NCBI RefSeq assembly: GCF_028682395.1
Contig: NZ_JANHLC010000002.1
Location: forward strand, 582,685-646,684
Origin: Pseudomonas putida
GTDB lineage: Bacteria > Pseudomonadota > Gammaproteobacteria > Pseudomonadales > Pseudomonadaceae
Reading direction: 5' to 3'
DNA: 64,000 bases
Shown: positions 9,305-17,992 of the stretch, in pieces
Position numbering within the stretch: position 1 is the stretch's first letter
How the letters are laid out: each line of letters begins with the position of its first letter
Translations under genes and position numbers: made by a program
The notes under the pieces: generated by a model
Database searches by the model: none
The model's input: the letters and a program-made list of their open reading frames with translations, nothing else
Told to the model about the DNA's origin: nothing

Positions 9305-10052
9305 ACTGCCGAACACGGCCCTGGTGCCGTGGCTGACCGACGCCGAAGCGCCGGTCAGCCTGGTCTGCTTTCATTGTGCCGGCGGGAGCGCGCAGAGCTA
9401 CTTTCCCTGGAAGCAGGCGGCCCGCGATGTGTGCGACCTCTATGCCGTGGAACTGCCCGGACGCAGCCGTCGCCTGCGCGAACCGTTCGCCACTTCGGTG
9501 GCGCAACTGGCCAGCGCGTTTGCCGAGCAGTGCCGGGCCCTGCCGGACAAACCCCTGGTGCTGTTCGGTCATAGCCTGGGCGCCCTGCTCGCCTACGAGA
9601 CCGCGCGGGTACTGCTGGCCGACAGCGAGCGGCGGCCGATCCACCTGCTCGTTTCTTCGCGCCAGAGCCCGGACTGGCAGCCTGCCTGCGCCGGGCTGCC
9701 GCCGCTCAATGACCAGGCCCTGCGCGATTACCTGGCGAACCTGGCCGGCACGCCCCCCGAGGTCTTGCAGAACAAACCGATGATGGACTTGGCGGTGCCG
9801 ATCCTGAAGGCCGATCTGGAACTGATCCTCGATTATCGGCATGAGTATCCCGGCGCCCTGCCAATCCCGGTGGACGCCTTCGGTGCGCTAGACGACGATC
9901 AGGTGGGCTTCGAAGCGCTACGCGCTTGGGAGCGAGTGACCGGACAAGCCTTTAGCCTACGGATTATCGAGGGTGGGCATTTTGCGGTGATGCAGCAACC
10001 GCAGTGGGTCATGGACCGGGTTCGAACCATCGCCAGCGGCCTTGCGGCGTGA
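9291..10052 (+). CDS. Type II thioesterase
   Basis: A 253-residue alpha/beta-hydrolase of the GrsT/type II thioesterase family. It shows the N-terminal 'CFHCAGGSAQSYFPW', nucleophile Ser95 in 'FGHSLGALLAYE', and the catalytic-His region 'IIEGGHFAVM' near the C-terminus. ATG 9291 overlaps the FAAL stop by 14 bp and is preferred to longer in-frame starts that would run far into the FAAL gene. In such operons the enzyme removes stalled or wrong acyl groups from the ACP, or releases the product; no other release domain is visible in the operon. Confidence 0.88.
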   Translation: MKPAELPNTALVPWLTDAEAPVSLVCFHCAGGSAQSYFPWKQAARDVCDLYAVELPGRSRRLREPFATSVAQLASAFAEQCRALPDKPLVLFGHSLGALLAYETARVLLADSERRPIHLLVSSRQSPDWQPACAGLPPLNDQALRDYLANLAGTPPEVLQNKPMMDLAVPILKADLELILDYRHEYPGALPIPVDAFGALDDDQVGFEALRAWERVTGQAFSLRIIEGGHFAVMQQPQWVMDRVRTIASGLAA

Positions 10053-10735
10053 ACCTGGCCCTGCGCAGCAATCGGCTGCACAGCTTTGTGCTGCGCAGTG
10101 CCGATCTTGATCCACAGCCCTTGCTGGGCCTGCTTGACGCCGAAGAACAGCAGGTCTACCGGGCGTTTCGCGACCCTTCACGGGCCCGCGACTACGTTCT
10201 GGCCCATGGGCTCAAGCGCCAGGTGCTGGCGGCGCTGTGCCACCGCCGCCCGCAAGACCTGCGATTCACCCACGATGCGCACGGCAAGCCCGGCCTGGCC
10301 GGCATCGGGCCGCACTTCAATCTCAGTCACAGCCAGGGTTGGGTGGCGCTGGCAGTCAGCGCCGACAGGCATTGCGGGATCGATATCGAAAGCCCGGGCA
10401 CAACACTCATCACCCAGGCGCTGATCCACAGCACCATGAGCCCGGCGGAACAGGCATTGATTGCCCGCGCAGCCGATCCGCAACGCGCCTTCCTCGATTG
10501 CTGGGTGAGCAAGGAAGCCCTGCTCAAGGCCCGTGGCACCGGCCTCGTCGCGGACCTATCAGCCCTGTGCAGCCTGAACCCGGCCCCAGCGGCCGATGGC
10601 TGTACCGAAACACGGGTACACCATGCCCATCGCGACTATGCCCTGGCCTTGTGCGCCCGTGGCGAACCGGGCTGGATGCCCGTGATCGACCCGCCACAAT
10701 CGGTATACCAACTGTGGCCGTTGCGCATTCGCTAA
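10049..10735 (+). CDS. 4'-phosphopantetheinyl transferase, Sfp type
   Basis: This 228-residue protein starts at GTG within a GTGA overlap with the thioesterase. Sfp-family signatures are clear: 'HFNLSHSQGWVALAVS', the Mg-binding 'GIDIES' and the 'WVSKEALLKARGTG' motif (W/F-x-x-K-E-A-x-x-K). It would convert the apo-ACP of this operon to the holo form. It is the last gene of the operon; the next gene is convergent, with only 6 bp between the stops. Confidence 0.9.
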   Translation: MNLALRSNRLHSFVLRSADLDPQPLLGLLDAEEQQVYRAFRDPSRARDYVLAHGLKRQVLAALCHRRPQDLRFTHDAHGKPGLAGIGPHFNLSHSQGWVALAVSADRHCGIDIESPGTTLITQALIHSTMSPAEQALIARAADPQRAFLDCWVSKEALLKARGTGLVADLSALCSLNPAPAADGCTETRVHHAHRDYALALCARGEPGWMPVIDPPQSVYQLWPLRIR

Positions 10736-10741
10736 GTCCGG

Positions 10742-11224
10742 TCAGCCGTCGGTCAGGGTGTCCAGTTCACGCTCGATGGCCGTCATGACACCGGCCATGC
10801 GTTCCTTCGCATCCCTGCCTTGGCCGTGTTGCAGGTCATTCATCTTTGCCGCCAGGGCGCGGCCTTCGGCGCTGCTCATAAACATCGCCGCCATCTTCAG
10901 CGGATCCTGGCTCGCATTGATACTGACCAGCAGATCCATCTCCTGCTCGCTGAGGTTGTCCGAATAGTAGTCGGCGGCGATCTGCTTGACCTTGGTCAGA
11001 GGCAGGTGCTTGCGGATCACGTTCTTGAGCTGGGTCTGGGTCAGGCTGGAATACCGGTACTCGTTCGGCAACTCGTCCATCGTCTGGCCAAGCAGGGTTT
11101 CATAGTTGTCGTCATACCCGGCCGTCTCGATCACCGCGACCGCCTTGTCATGATGACTGTTGGTTGCGCAGGCGCCCAACAGCAGGGCCAGGGCCAGCGG
11201 GCTCAACCATTTTCCGATGTTCAT
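10742..11224 (-). CDS. Lipoprotein resembling DUF2059 proteins
   Basis: A 160-residue predicted lipoprotein. The start at 11224 is chosen because it is preceded by AGGAG and begins a signal peptide ending in a lipobox 'LLLGACATN' (Cys19); the longer reading frame lacks this. The mature part is helical and resembles the DUF2059 family of small envelope proteins of unknown function ('MAAMFMSSAEGRALAAKM'). It lies convergent to the polyketide operon and is probably unrelated to it. Confidence 0.75.
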   Translation of the reverse strand: MNIGKWLSPLALALLLGACATNSHHDKAVAVIETAGYDDNYETLLGQTMDELPNEYRYSSLTQTQLKNVIRKHLPLTKVKQIAADYYSDNLSEQEMDLLVSINASQDPLKMAAMFMSSAEGRALAAKMNDLQHGQGRDAKERMAGVMTAIERELDTLTDG

Positions 11225-11500
11225 AACGCTCCTGCCTTTGCGAAGTACCCAGGGATGGCGGCGCATATTGCCACTGCGCGGGGCGAGATCAAACCGCTTA
11301 CGCTGCGTCGATATGGCGCTGTCATTCGGACCCAAAGGGGTCATTCAGACTGCGATAGTACTCGGTCCATATGACCACATAGAAATTCAAGCCATTGATT
11401 TTTATGACTATTAAGGCTGGCATGGATTCTGAATCTGAACAGGTGAAGAGACGAAGAGGCGAAACAACGCGTCTTCCCCTGATAACGATTGGAGTCCTCC

Positions 11501-11848
11501 ATGAAAGCATCCCCCATCCTTGCGCTGACCCTTACACTTCTCGCCACCCCCTTCGCCCAGGCCGACCAGGTCATCCGCGAAGTTCCCGAAAACACCGCCG
11601 GCCGTGGCTATGGCGCACTGAGCGGGATCATGCTCGGTGCCGCCGCAGGCGGCCCCATTGGAGCATTGGCCGGCGCGGGCGCGGGCTTCTGGCTGGGGGG
11701 CTCGCTGCAGCAGCAGATGGGCCTTAGTGGCCGCGCCTACGAAATCGAAGATGCCCAGGGCGAACGCCATGTCGTGCGCTCGCCCAACGAAACGTTTTCC
11801 CCAGGCCAGCACGTGCGTCGCCAGGGTTCGCGAATCCACCCGCAATAA
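11501..11848 (+). CDS. Small exported glycine-zipper protein
   Basis: A 115-residue protein with a signal peptide (cleavage near 'PFAQA|DQ') and a glycine-zipper segment at about 35-66 ('GIMLGAAAGGPIGALAGAG'), as seen in small outer-membrane or periplasmic proteins. ATG 11501 is chosen because GGAG stands just upstream; an in-frame TTG at 11489 would contain the RBS. The C-terminal 45 residues are polar with no recognised motif. Function unknown. Confidence 0.72.
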   Translation: MKASPILALTLTLLATPFAQADQVIREVPENTAGRGYGALSGIMLGAAAGGPIGALAGAGAGFWLGGSLQQQMGLSGRAYEIEDAQGERHVVRSPNETFSPGQHVRRQGSRIHPQ

Positions 11849-11973
11849 CCCCCGAATCCCCCTCCTGCGACAGGAGCGAGTCTTGGCGTTTGCGCCACCA
11901 CCTGACTCGTTCCTGCCAACCCCACCAGACGCTTCAAAAGACCGGAAAGGCATAAGCTAATCATGATTTAACT

Positions 11974-11997
11974 GCATATTAACTAAAAACAATATGC
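11974..11997. promoter_or_regulatory. Inverted repeat GCATATT-N10-AATATGC upstream of the dioxygenase operon
   Basis: A perfect 7-bp inverted repeat with a 10-bp A-rich spacer lies 40 bp upstream of the 3-mercaptopropionate dioxygenase start. The half-site GCATATTA recurs inside both copies of the 43-bp repeat at 19760 and 20887, so a shared sulfur-responsive regulator is possible (inference). Confidence 0.5.
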
Positions 11998-12036
11998 TTA
12001 AATCTGCTTATACCCTTCACCGTCCATGGAGCTGCA

Positions 12037-12645
12037 ATGAGCCTTGTCCCCCATCCCCAGCGCCTGCGCGACTTTATCCAGGCCCTGGCCGAGCAACTTG
12101 ATCGCGACCCCGACGAGGCGCAAGCCCTGCAGCACGGCAGTGCGCTACTCGCCGAACTGGTCCGTCATGACGACTGGCTACCTGAGGAATATGCCCAACC
12201 CGATCCCCTGCGCTACCAGCAGTACCTGCTGCATGTGGACTCGCGCCAGCGCTTTAGCGTGGTGAGTTTCGTCTGGGGCCCAGGCCAGACCACCCCGGTC
12301 CACGACCATCGCGTCTGGGGCTTGATCGGCATGTTGCGCGGCGCCGAGTTTTCCCAGCCTTACTTCCGTAATGCCCAGGGCCGCCTGCAGGCCGAAGGCC
12401 CGGCGGTGCGCCTGGCGCCCGGGCAGGTCGAATGCGTATCGCCCAGCGTCGGCGATATCCACCAGGTCAGCAATGCGTTCGACGACCAGGTGTCCATCAG
12501 TATCCATGTCTATGGCGCCAACATCGGCGCGGTCCACCGGGCCGTGTACCTGGCTGACGGCAGCGAGAAAACCTTTATCTCCGGTTATTCCAATACCCAT
12601 CTACCCAATATCTGGGACCTGTCCAAAGAGAGCCACGCCCTATGA
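12037..12645 (+). CDS. 3-mercaptopropionate dioxygenase (cysteine dioxygenase family)
   Basis: This 202-residue cupin oxidises a thiol to a sulfinate using a non-heme Fe(II). The three iron ligands are visible at His89 and His91 ('HDH') and His142 ('GDIHQV'). The outer-sphere Ser155-His157-Tyr159 set lies in 'SISIHVYG', and Gln62 is present. To my recollection this numbering matches the P. aeruginosa 3-mercaptopropionate dioxygenase. ATG 12037 follows GGAG. The gene overlaps the rhodanese gene by 4 bp (ATGA), as in the P. aeruginosa pair. It probably starts a two-gene operon that oxidises organic thiols and handles the released sulfur. Confidence 0.88.
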   Translation: MSLVPHPQRLRDFIQALAEQLDRDPDEAQALQHGSALLAELVRHDDWLPEEYAQPDPLRYQQYLLHVDSRQRFSVVSFVWGPGQTTPVHDHRVWGLIGMLRGAEFSQPYFRNAQGRLQAEGPAVRLAPGQVECVSPSVGDIHQVSNAFDDQVSISIHVYGANIGAVHRAVYLADGSEKTFISGYSNTHLPNIWDLSKESHAL

Positions 12646-14225
12646 GCACCCCTAACGTCCGCACCTTTGCCCAGATCCGCGAGGCTCTGTTGGACAAGGC
12701 CGAAGTCGCGCTGATCGATGTACGCGAAGAAGCGCCTTTCGCCGAAGCCCATCCGCTGTTTGCGGCCAATATTCCCCTGTCCCGGCTGGAACTTGAGGTC
12801 TACTCGCGCATTCCCCGGCGCGACACCGCCGTCACGGTCTATGACAACGGTGAAGGCCTGGCCAATCAAGCGCTGGAGCGCCTGGCAAGCCTGGGCTACA
12901 GCAACCTGGCCCTGCTCGATGGCGGCCTGGAGGGCTGGCGCGCCGCCGGTGGCGAGCTGTTCATCGACGTCAATGTGCCCAGCAAGGCCTTTGGCGAGCT
13001 GGTCGAAAGCCAGCGCCATACGCCGTCCCTGGCCGCCGAAGAGGTTCAGGCCTTGCTCGACAGCGAGGCCGACGTGGTGGTCCTCGATGCCCGTCGCTTC
13101 GATGAATACCAGACCATGAGCATCCCGGGCGGCATCAGCGTACCGGGCGCCGAACTGGTCCTGCGCGCCCGGGAACTGGCGCCTGATCCAGCCACACGCA
13201 TTATCGTCAACTGCGCCGGGCGCACCCGCAGCATCATTGGGACCCAGTCGCTGCTCAACGCCGGTCTGCCCAACCCGATTGCGGCCCTGCGCAACGGCAC
13301 CATCGGCTGGACCCTCGCCGGGCAGAACCTGGAGCACGGCCAGTCGCGGCGTTTTGCCAGCGGCACGCCGGACACCCGTGATCTCGCCGCCGCAGCGGCG
13401 CGCCGCGTGGCCGACCAGGCTCGTGTCCAGCGCGCCAGCCTGACGGATCTGCAGGCTTGGCAGCAGGACGCCAGCCGCACGACTTACCTGTTCGATGTGC
13501 GGACCCCGGAAGAATTCGAGGCCGGCCACTTGCCCGATGCCCGTTCGACGCCGGGCGGCCAGTTGGTCCAGGAGACCGACCACTTCGCCAGTGTGCGCGG
13601 CGCGCGGCTGGTGCTGGTGGACGACGACGGCGTGCGCGCCAATATGAGCGCCTCCTGGCTGGCGCAACTGGGCTGGCAGGTTTATGTGCTCGATGATCTG
13701 CAGGCCTCGCACTTCAGCGCAACCGGGCCCTGGGCCGCGCCGCTGCCGGCACGTCCCCAGGCCGAGCCGATCAGCCCGCAGACCCTGGCCGAATGGCAGC
13801 GCCAGGGCGATACCGCCGTGCTCGACTTCACCACCAGCGCCAACCATGTCAAACAGCATGTACCGGGCGCCTGGTGGACCTTGCGCAGCGACCTGGCCAA
13901 TGCGTTGAAAGTGATCCCAGCGGCCGAGCGCTATGTACTGACCTGTGGCAGCAGCCTGCTGGCCCGCTATGCGGTGGCGCAAGTCGAGGCGCTGACCGGC
14001 AAGTCGGTGTTTGTGCTGGATGGGGGTAATGCCGCCTGGAATGCCGCGCAACTGCCGGGCGAAAGTGGCGACGGGCAACTGGCCTCGCCACGTATCGACC
14101 GCTATCGTCGTCCGTATGAAGGCACCGATAACCCGCGCGAAGCCATGCAGGCCTACCTGGACTGGGAGTTCGGCCTGGTCGAGCAGTTAGGACGCGATGG
14201 CACTCACGGCTTCTATGTGATCTGA
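12642..14225 (+). CDS. Tandem four-domain rhodanese sulfurtransferase
   Basis: A 527-residue protein made of four consecutive rhodanese units (about 1-115, 130-240, 255-370, 380-480). Only the second (Cys191 in 'VNCAGRTRS') and fourth (Cys435 in 'LTCGSSLLAR') keep a loop cysteine. The first ('VYDNGEGLA') and third ('LVDDDGVRA') lack it and are probably structural. It should move sulfane sulfur or process sulfur products of the upstream dioxygenase, to which it is translationally coupled. A strong terminator follows. Confidence 0.88.
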   Translation: MSTPNVRTFAQIREALLDKAEVALIDVREEAPFAEAHPLFAANIPLSRLELEVYSRIPRRDTAVTVYDNGEGLANQALERLASLGYSNLALLDGGLEGWRAAGGELFIDVNVPSKAFGELVESQRHTPSLAAEEVQALLDSEADVVVLDARRFDEYQTMSIPGGISVPGAELVLRARELAPDPATRIIVNCAGRTRSIIGTQSLLNAGLPNPIAALRNGTIGWTLAGQNLEHGQSRRFASGTPDTRDLAAAAARRVADQARVQRASLTDLQAWQQDASRTTYLFDVRTPEEFEAGHLPDARSTPGGQLVQETDHFASVRGARLVLVDDDGVRANMSASWLAQLGWQVYVLDDLQASHFSATGPWAAPLPARPQAEPISPQTLAEWQRQGDTAVLDFTTSANHVKQHVPGAWWTLRSDLANALKVIPAAERYVLTCGSSLLARYAVAQVEALTGKSVFVLDGGNAAWNAAQLPGESGDGQLASPRIDRYRRPYEGTDNPREAMQAYLDWEFGLVEQLGRDGTHGFYVI

Positions 14226-14245
14226 CGCCCAGCGCGACAAATGGC

Positions 14246-14281
14246 AACGGGGCTTATCTGACGATAAGCCCCGTTTTTTTA
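14246..14281 (+). terminator. Rho-independent terminator of the dioxygenase-rhodanese operon
   Basis: A 13-bp perfect stem built on GGGGCTTATC / GATAAGCCCC with a 4-nt loop is followed by a run of seven T, 20 bp after the rhodanese stop. Confidence 0.93.
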
Positions 14282-14345
14282 TGGCAGGTCATGTGTCACG
14301 CAGCGACAGCAGCCGGCTATCACGCCCACAGCGGTCGCGGCGACG

Positions 14346-15341
14346 CTACTCGATCTTGATCGCCGCGGCGTCGATGACCTGCTTCCAACGCGCCCGGTCA
14401 TCGCGGATCAACTGAGCGAAACCTTCGGGCGTCGAACGCTCCACGCTGATGCCGTTCTGAGCAAATCGCTGAGCCGTCTGCGGGGCAGCGGCAATACCTT
14501 CGATGGCCTGGCTCAAACGCTCGATCACCGCCGGTGGCGTCGCCGCCGGCACCACAATGCCAAACCAGCCCGAAGCGACAAAGCCCGGCAACCCAACTTC
14601 CGCGCCCGTCGGCACATTCGGTAGCAACGGTGAGCGCGTGGCACTGCTGATCGCCAGCCCCTTGACCTTGCCGGCGTTGATCTGCGGCGCCAGGATCGTC
14701 AGTGTGTCCACCGCCACATCCACCTCACCTCCAAGCAAGGCGGTAATCGCCGGGGCACTGCCTTTGTATGGCACATGCAGCAGGTCGGTACCACTCTGGT
14801 TTTTGAACAGCTCGCCCGTCAGATGGCACAGGGTGCCATTGCCGCAGGACGAATAACTGATCGCTCCCGGCCGGGCCTTGGCCGCCGCGATCAGCGCCGG
14901 CAGGCTATCGACCTTGAGGTTGTCGTTGACCGCAATCACATTGGGAATCGAGGCCACCACCGCCACCGGGGCAAAGTCCTTGAGCGGATCGAATCGCAAT
15001 TTCGGGTCCAGATTGGGCAGCACCGTCAATTGCCCCGACGTCGCCAGCGACAACGTGTAGCCATCGGCCGGTGCCCGCGCCGCTGCTTCGGCCGCCAATG
15101 CCGTGCCGGCGCCCGGCTTGTTGTCGACCACCACCGGCTGGCCCAGTACCGCCGACAACCGCTCGGCGTAATAACGCCCGACAGTGTCGGCCCCGCCTCC
15201 CGGCGGAAAGGCAACGATCAGGGTCAGCGGCCGGCTCGGCCAGCTGTCCGCCGCCTGCGCCAGGGGGCCCAGGGCGCCGAGCAGGCAGAGCATCACACCC
15301 CGGGCAATGGCGCCCAGGGACAGATGTATCGGTTTACGCAT
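14346..15341 (-). CDS. TctC/Bug-family periplasmic binding protein (second copy)
   Basis: A 331-residue substrate-binding protein of the tripartite tricarboxylate transporter (TTT) family. It has a signal peptide ending at 'PLAQA|ADSW', then 'WPSRPLTLIVAFPPGGGAD', 'VDNKPGAGT' and 'VPYKGSAPA', which line the ligand pocket of Bug proteins. The start at 15341 has GGAG upstream. It is the last gene of an operon read leftward from a monooxygenase gene and is a divergent paralog of the gene just upstream. The ligand is unknown; context suggests an organosulfur acid. Confidence 0.88.
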   Translation of the reverse strand: MRKPIHLSLGAIARGVMLCLLGALGPLAQAADSWPSRPLTLIVAFPPGGGADTVGRYYAERLSAVLGQPVVVDNKPGAGTALAAEAAARAPADGYTLSLATSGQLTVLPNLDPKLRFDPLKDFAPVAVVASIPNVIAVNDNLKVDSLPALIAAAKARPGAISYSSCGNGTLCHLTGELFKNQSGTDLLHVPYKGSAPAITALLGGEVDVAVDTLTILAPQINAGKVKGLAISSATRSPLLPNVPTGAEVGLPGFVASGWFGIVVPAATPPAVIERLSQAIEGIAAAPQTAQRFAQNGISVERSTPEGFAQLIRDDRARWKQVIDAAAIKIE

Positions 15342-15367
15342 AACGAACTCCAGCGGCACCAGGCCAA

Positions 15368-16375
15368 TCAATCAAACGTGATATGGGATTGCTCGACAAC
15401 CCGGCCGTACTTGGCCGAATCGCTGCGGATCTGTTCGGCATAGGCCGCCGATGTCGAAGCCCAGGCTTCCAGGCCCTGGGCCGCGAGCTTGGCGCGCACG
15501 GCCGGATCGGCCGCCGCCTTGGCGATCTCGCCATTGAGGCGCTGGACAATCGCCGCTGGAGTCCCGGCCGCTACCGACAGGCCAAACCAGGACGTCACTT
15601 CAAAGCCCGGATAACCGGCCTCGGCCACCGTCGGCACATTGGGCAGCAACGGTGAACGCTCGCGGGAGGTGATCGCCAGGCCACGCAGTTTCCCGCCCTG
15701 GATCTGTGGCGCCAGGATCGTCAGGGTGTCCACTGCCAGGTCGACATTACCGCCCAACACCGCCGTCACCGCAGGCGCACTGCCCTTGAACGGCACATGC
15801 AGCAGGTCGGTACCCGTGACCTGGCGCAAGTACTCGCCCGCCAGATGGACAATGGTCCCGCTGCCGCTCGAGGAATAGGACAGGCCGCCCGGCCGCTCCT
15901 TCGCCAGCTTGACCAACTCACCCAGCGTGGTCGCCGGGACGCGCTCGTTACTGGCAACCACCAGGCTGGTGTACGCCAGCAGGGACACTGGGGTGAAGCT
16001 CTTGACCGGGTCGAAGCGCAGGTTCTTGACGATATGCGGCAACACGGTGACCTGGCCAGTCGGCACCAGCGACAGGGTGTAGCCATCGGCCGGGGCACTG
16101 GCCACAGCCTCGGCGGCAATGGCGGTCCCGGCCCCCGGCTTGTTGTCGACAATCACGTTCTGGGCCAGCGCCGCACTCAAGGCATCGGCGTAGATCCGCG
16201 CCACCGTATCGGCGGCGCCACCCGGCGGATACGGCACCACGAGGGTCAGTGGCCGGGCCGGCCAGGTATCGGCGGCCATGGCCGGGGCGAGCGGTACAAC
16301 CAGTGCCGCCACCAGCGCCGTGACCAGGTGGCGCGGACTCGGCCGACGGCCGAAGGGCATGCGAATCGCAAACAT
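15368..16375 (-). CDS. TctC/Bug-family periplasmic binding protein (first copy)
   Basis: A 335-residue TTT binding protein with signal peptide ('LAPAMA|ADTW') and the family motifs 'VVPYPPGGAADTVAR', 'VDNKPGAGT' and 'VPFKGSAPA'. Start 16375 is preceded by CTGAGGAT. It lies 26 bp upstream of a second, related binding-protein gene and downstream of tctA. Two binding proteins feeding one TctAB pair suggests two related ligands or different affinities (inference). Confidence 0.88.
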   Translation of the reverse strand: MFAIRMPFGRRPSPRHLVTALVAALVVPLAPAMAADTWPARPLTLVVPYPPGGAADTVARIYADALSAALAQNVIVDNKPGAGTAIAAEAVASAPADGYTLSLVPTGQVTVLPHIVKNLRFDPVKSFTPVSLLAYTSLVVASNERVPATTLGELVKLAKERPGGLSYSSSGSGTIVHLAGEYLRQVTGTDLLHVPFKGSAPAVTAVLGGNVDLAVDTLTILAPQIQGGKLRGLAITSRERSPLLPNVPTVAEAGYPGFEVTSWFGLSVAAGTPAAIVQRLNGEIAKAAADPAVRAKLAAQGLEAWASTSAAYAEQIRSDSAKYGRVVEQSHITFD

Positions 16376-16489
16376 GGATTTATCCTCAGGAAAGAACACG
16401 CCGTCGCTCCCGCTGTGGATCGTCAGCGCCGATGGCCGCACCGTGGATCCACCCGGTCGTGTTGGGCAGGGAACAAAGAAAGTGTCGCG

Positions 16490-17992
16490 TCAGTCTTCGC
16501 TGAAGGCGACGTGTCGGGTACGGCGAAAACGTGGCAACAGCATGATCAGGATCAGCCCGGCGGCCAGCAAAAGCAGGCTCAGGCTCAGGGGGCGGGTGAC
16601 GAATACCGTCGGATCACCCCGCGACAACAGCATCGCCCGGCGCAGGTTTTCCTCGAGCATCGGCCCAAGGATAAAGCCCAGCAGCAAGGGCGCGGGCTCG
16701 CAGCGCAGCTTGATAAACAGATACCCCAGCAAGCCGAACGCCACGGTCAGGCCGACATCGAACAGGCTGTTGTTCACGCTGTACACACCGATGCAGCAGA
16801 ACAGCAAGATCGCCGGGTACAGCAGGCGGTACGGCACCGACAGCAGCTTGACCCAGATCCCCACCAGCGGCAGGTTGAGCAGCAGCAACAAGACATTGCC
16901 GATCCACATGCTGACGATCACGCCCCAGAACAGCTCCGGGCGCTCGCTGATCACCTGCGGGCCGGGGACGATGCCATGGATCATCATCGCCCCGACCATC
17001 AGCGCCATGACGGCATTGGAGGGCAGGCCCAGCACCAGCAGCGGGATAAACGAAGTCTGCGCCCCGGCATTATTGGCCGACTCAGGCCCGGCCACGCCTT
17101 CGATGGCACCCTGGCCAAAGCGCGACGGGTCCTTGGCCAGGCGTTTTTCGATCATGTACGAGGAAAACGAAGCGAGCATCGCCCCGCCCCCCGGCAGTAC
17201 GCCCAACAGGGAACCCAGGCCGGTGCCACGCAGGATCGGTTTCCAGGAGCGGCGATAGTCATCGCGACTGGGCATCAGCCGTCCCACTCGTGCCACGCCA
17301 CCCGGGCGATCCTGGCTGCGCTCCAGGTTGGCGATAATCTCGCCGATGCCGAAGATGCCCATGGAGATCACCACGAAATTGATTCCGTCGCTCAGTTCCG
17401 GCAAGCCAAAGGTAAAGCGCTCGACCCCGGTATTGACGTCGACCCCGACCAGACCGAGCAGCAGCCCGAGCATGACCATGGCCAGCGCCTTGAACAGATC
17501 GCCCTGGGCCAGGACCACGGCGGCGATCAGCCCGAGCAGCATCAGCGAAAAATACTCGGCCGGACCAAAGCGCAAGGCGAACTCCGCCAGCGGCGATGCC
17601 GCCGCCGCGACCAGCAGGATCGACACGCTCCCGGCAAAGAACGAACCCAGCGCCGCGATGCTCAGCGCCGCACCGGCACGGCCCTGGCGGGCCATGGCAT
17701 GGCCGTCCAGACAGGTCACCACGGATGAGGATTCACCCGGCAGGTTGACCAGAATCGCCGTGGTCGAACCGCCGTACTGGGCGCCGTAATAGATGCCTGA
17801 CAACATGATCAGCGACGCCGCCGGGGTCAGCCCATAGGTGATCGGCAGCAGCATGGCGATGGTCGCCACCGGCCCCAGCCCCGGCAGCACGCCGACCAGC
17901 GTGCCGAGCGTCACGCCGATCAGGCAGTAAAGCAGGTTGTTCCAATCCAGTACCGCGTCGAAACCAATTGCCAGATGTGCCAGCAAGTCCAT
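16490..17992 (-). CDS. tctA: TctA-family large membrane subunit of tripartite tricarboxylate-type transporter
   Basis: A 500-residue inner-membrane protein with about 12 hydrophobic segments. It carries family-defining glycine-rich motifs 'GVLPGLGPVATIAMLLP' near residue 35 and 'GVLPGGGAMLASFSSY' near 265. ATG 17992 overlaps the tctB stop (ATGA) and has AGGGG 8 nt upstream; a GTG nine bases earlier is less likely. With TctB and a periplasmic TctC it forms a secondary importer for carboxylates or sulfonated acids. Its operon with an SsuD-like monooxygenase suggests a sulfur-containing substrate. Confidence 0.9.
   Translation of the reverse strand: MDLLAHLAIGFDAVLDWNNLLYCLIGVTLGTLVGVLPGLGPVATIAMLLPITYGLTPAASLIMLSGIYYGAQYGGSTTAILVNLPGESSSVVTCLDGHAMARQGRAGAALSIAALGSFFAGSVSILLVAAAASPLAEFALRFGPAEYFSLMLLGLIAAVVLAQGDLFKALAMVMLGLLLGLVGVDVNTGVERFTFGLPELSDGINFVVISMGIFGIGEIIANLERSQDRPGGVARVGRLMPSRDDYRRSWKPILRGTGLGSLLGVLPGGGAMLASFSSYMIEKRLAKDPSRFGQGAIEGVAGPESANNAGAQTSFIPLLVLGLPSNAVMALMVGAMMIHGIVPGPQVISERPELFWGVIVSMWIGNVLLLLLNLPLVGIWVKLLSVPYRLLYPAILLFCCIGVYSVNNSLFDVGLTVAFGLLGYLFIKLRCEPAPLLLGFILGPMLEENLRRAMLLSRGDPTVFVTRPLSLSLLLLAAGLILIMLLPRFRRTRHVAFSED

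Noticed and set aside
15797..17728. A 643-codon plus-strand frame opposite tctC/tctA
   Set aside because: Gln/Arg/His-rich translation typical of the antisense of a membrane-protein gene; the minus-strand genes are clear.
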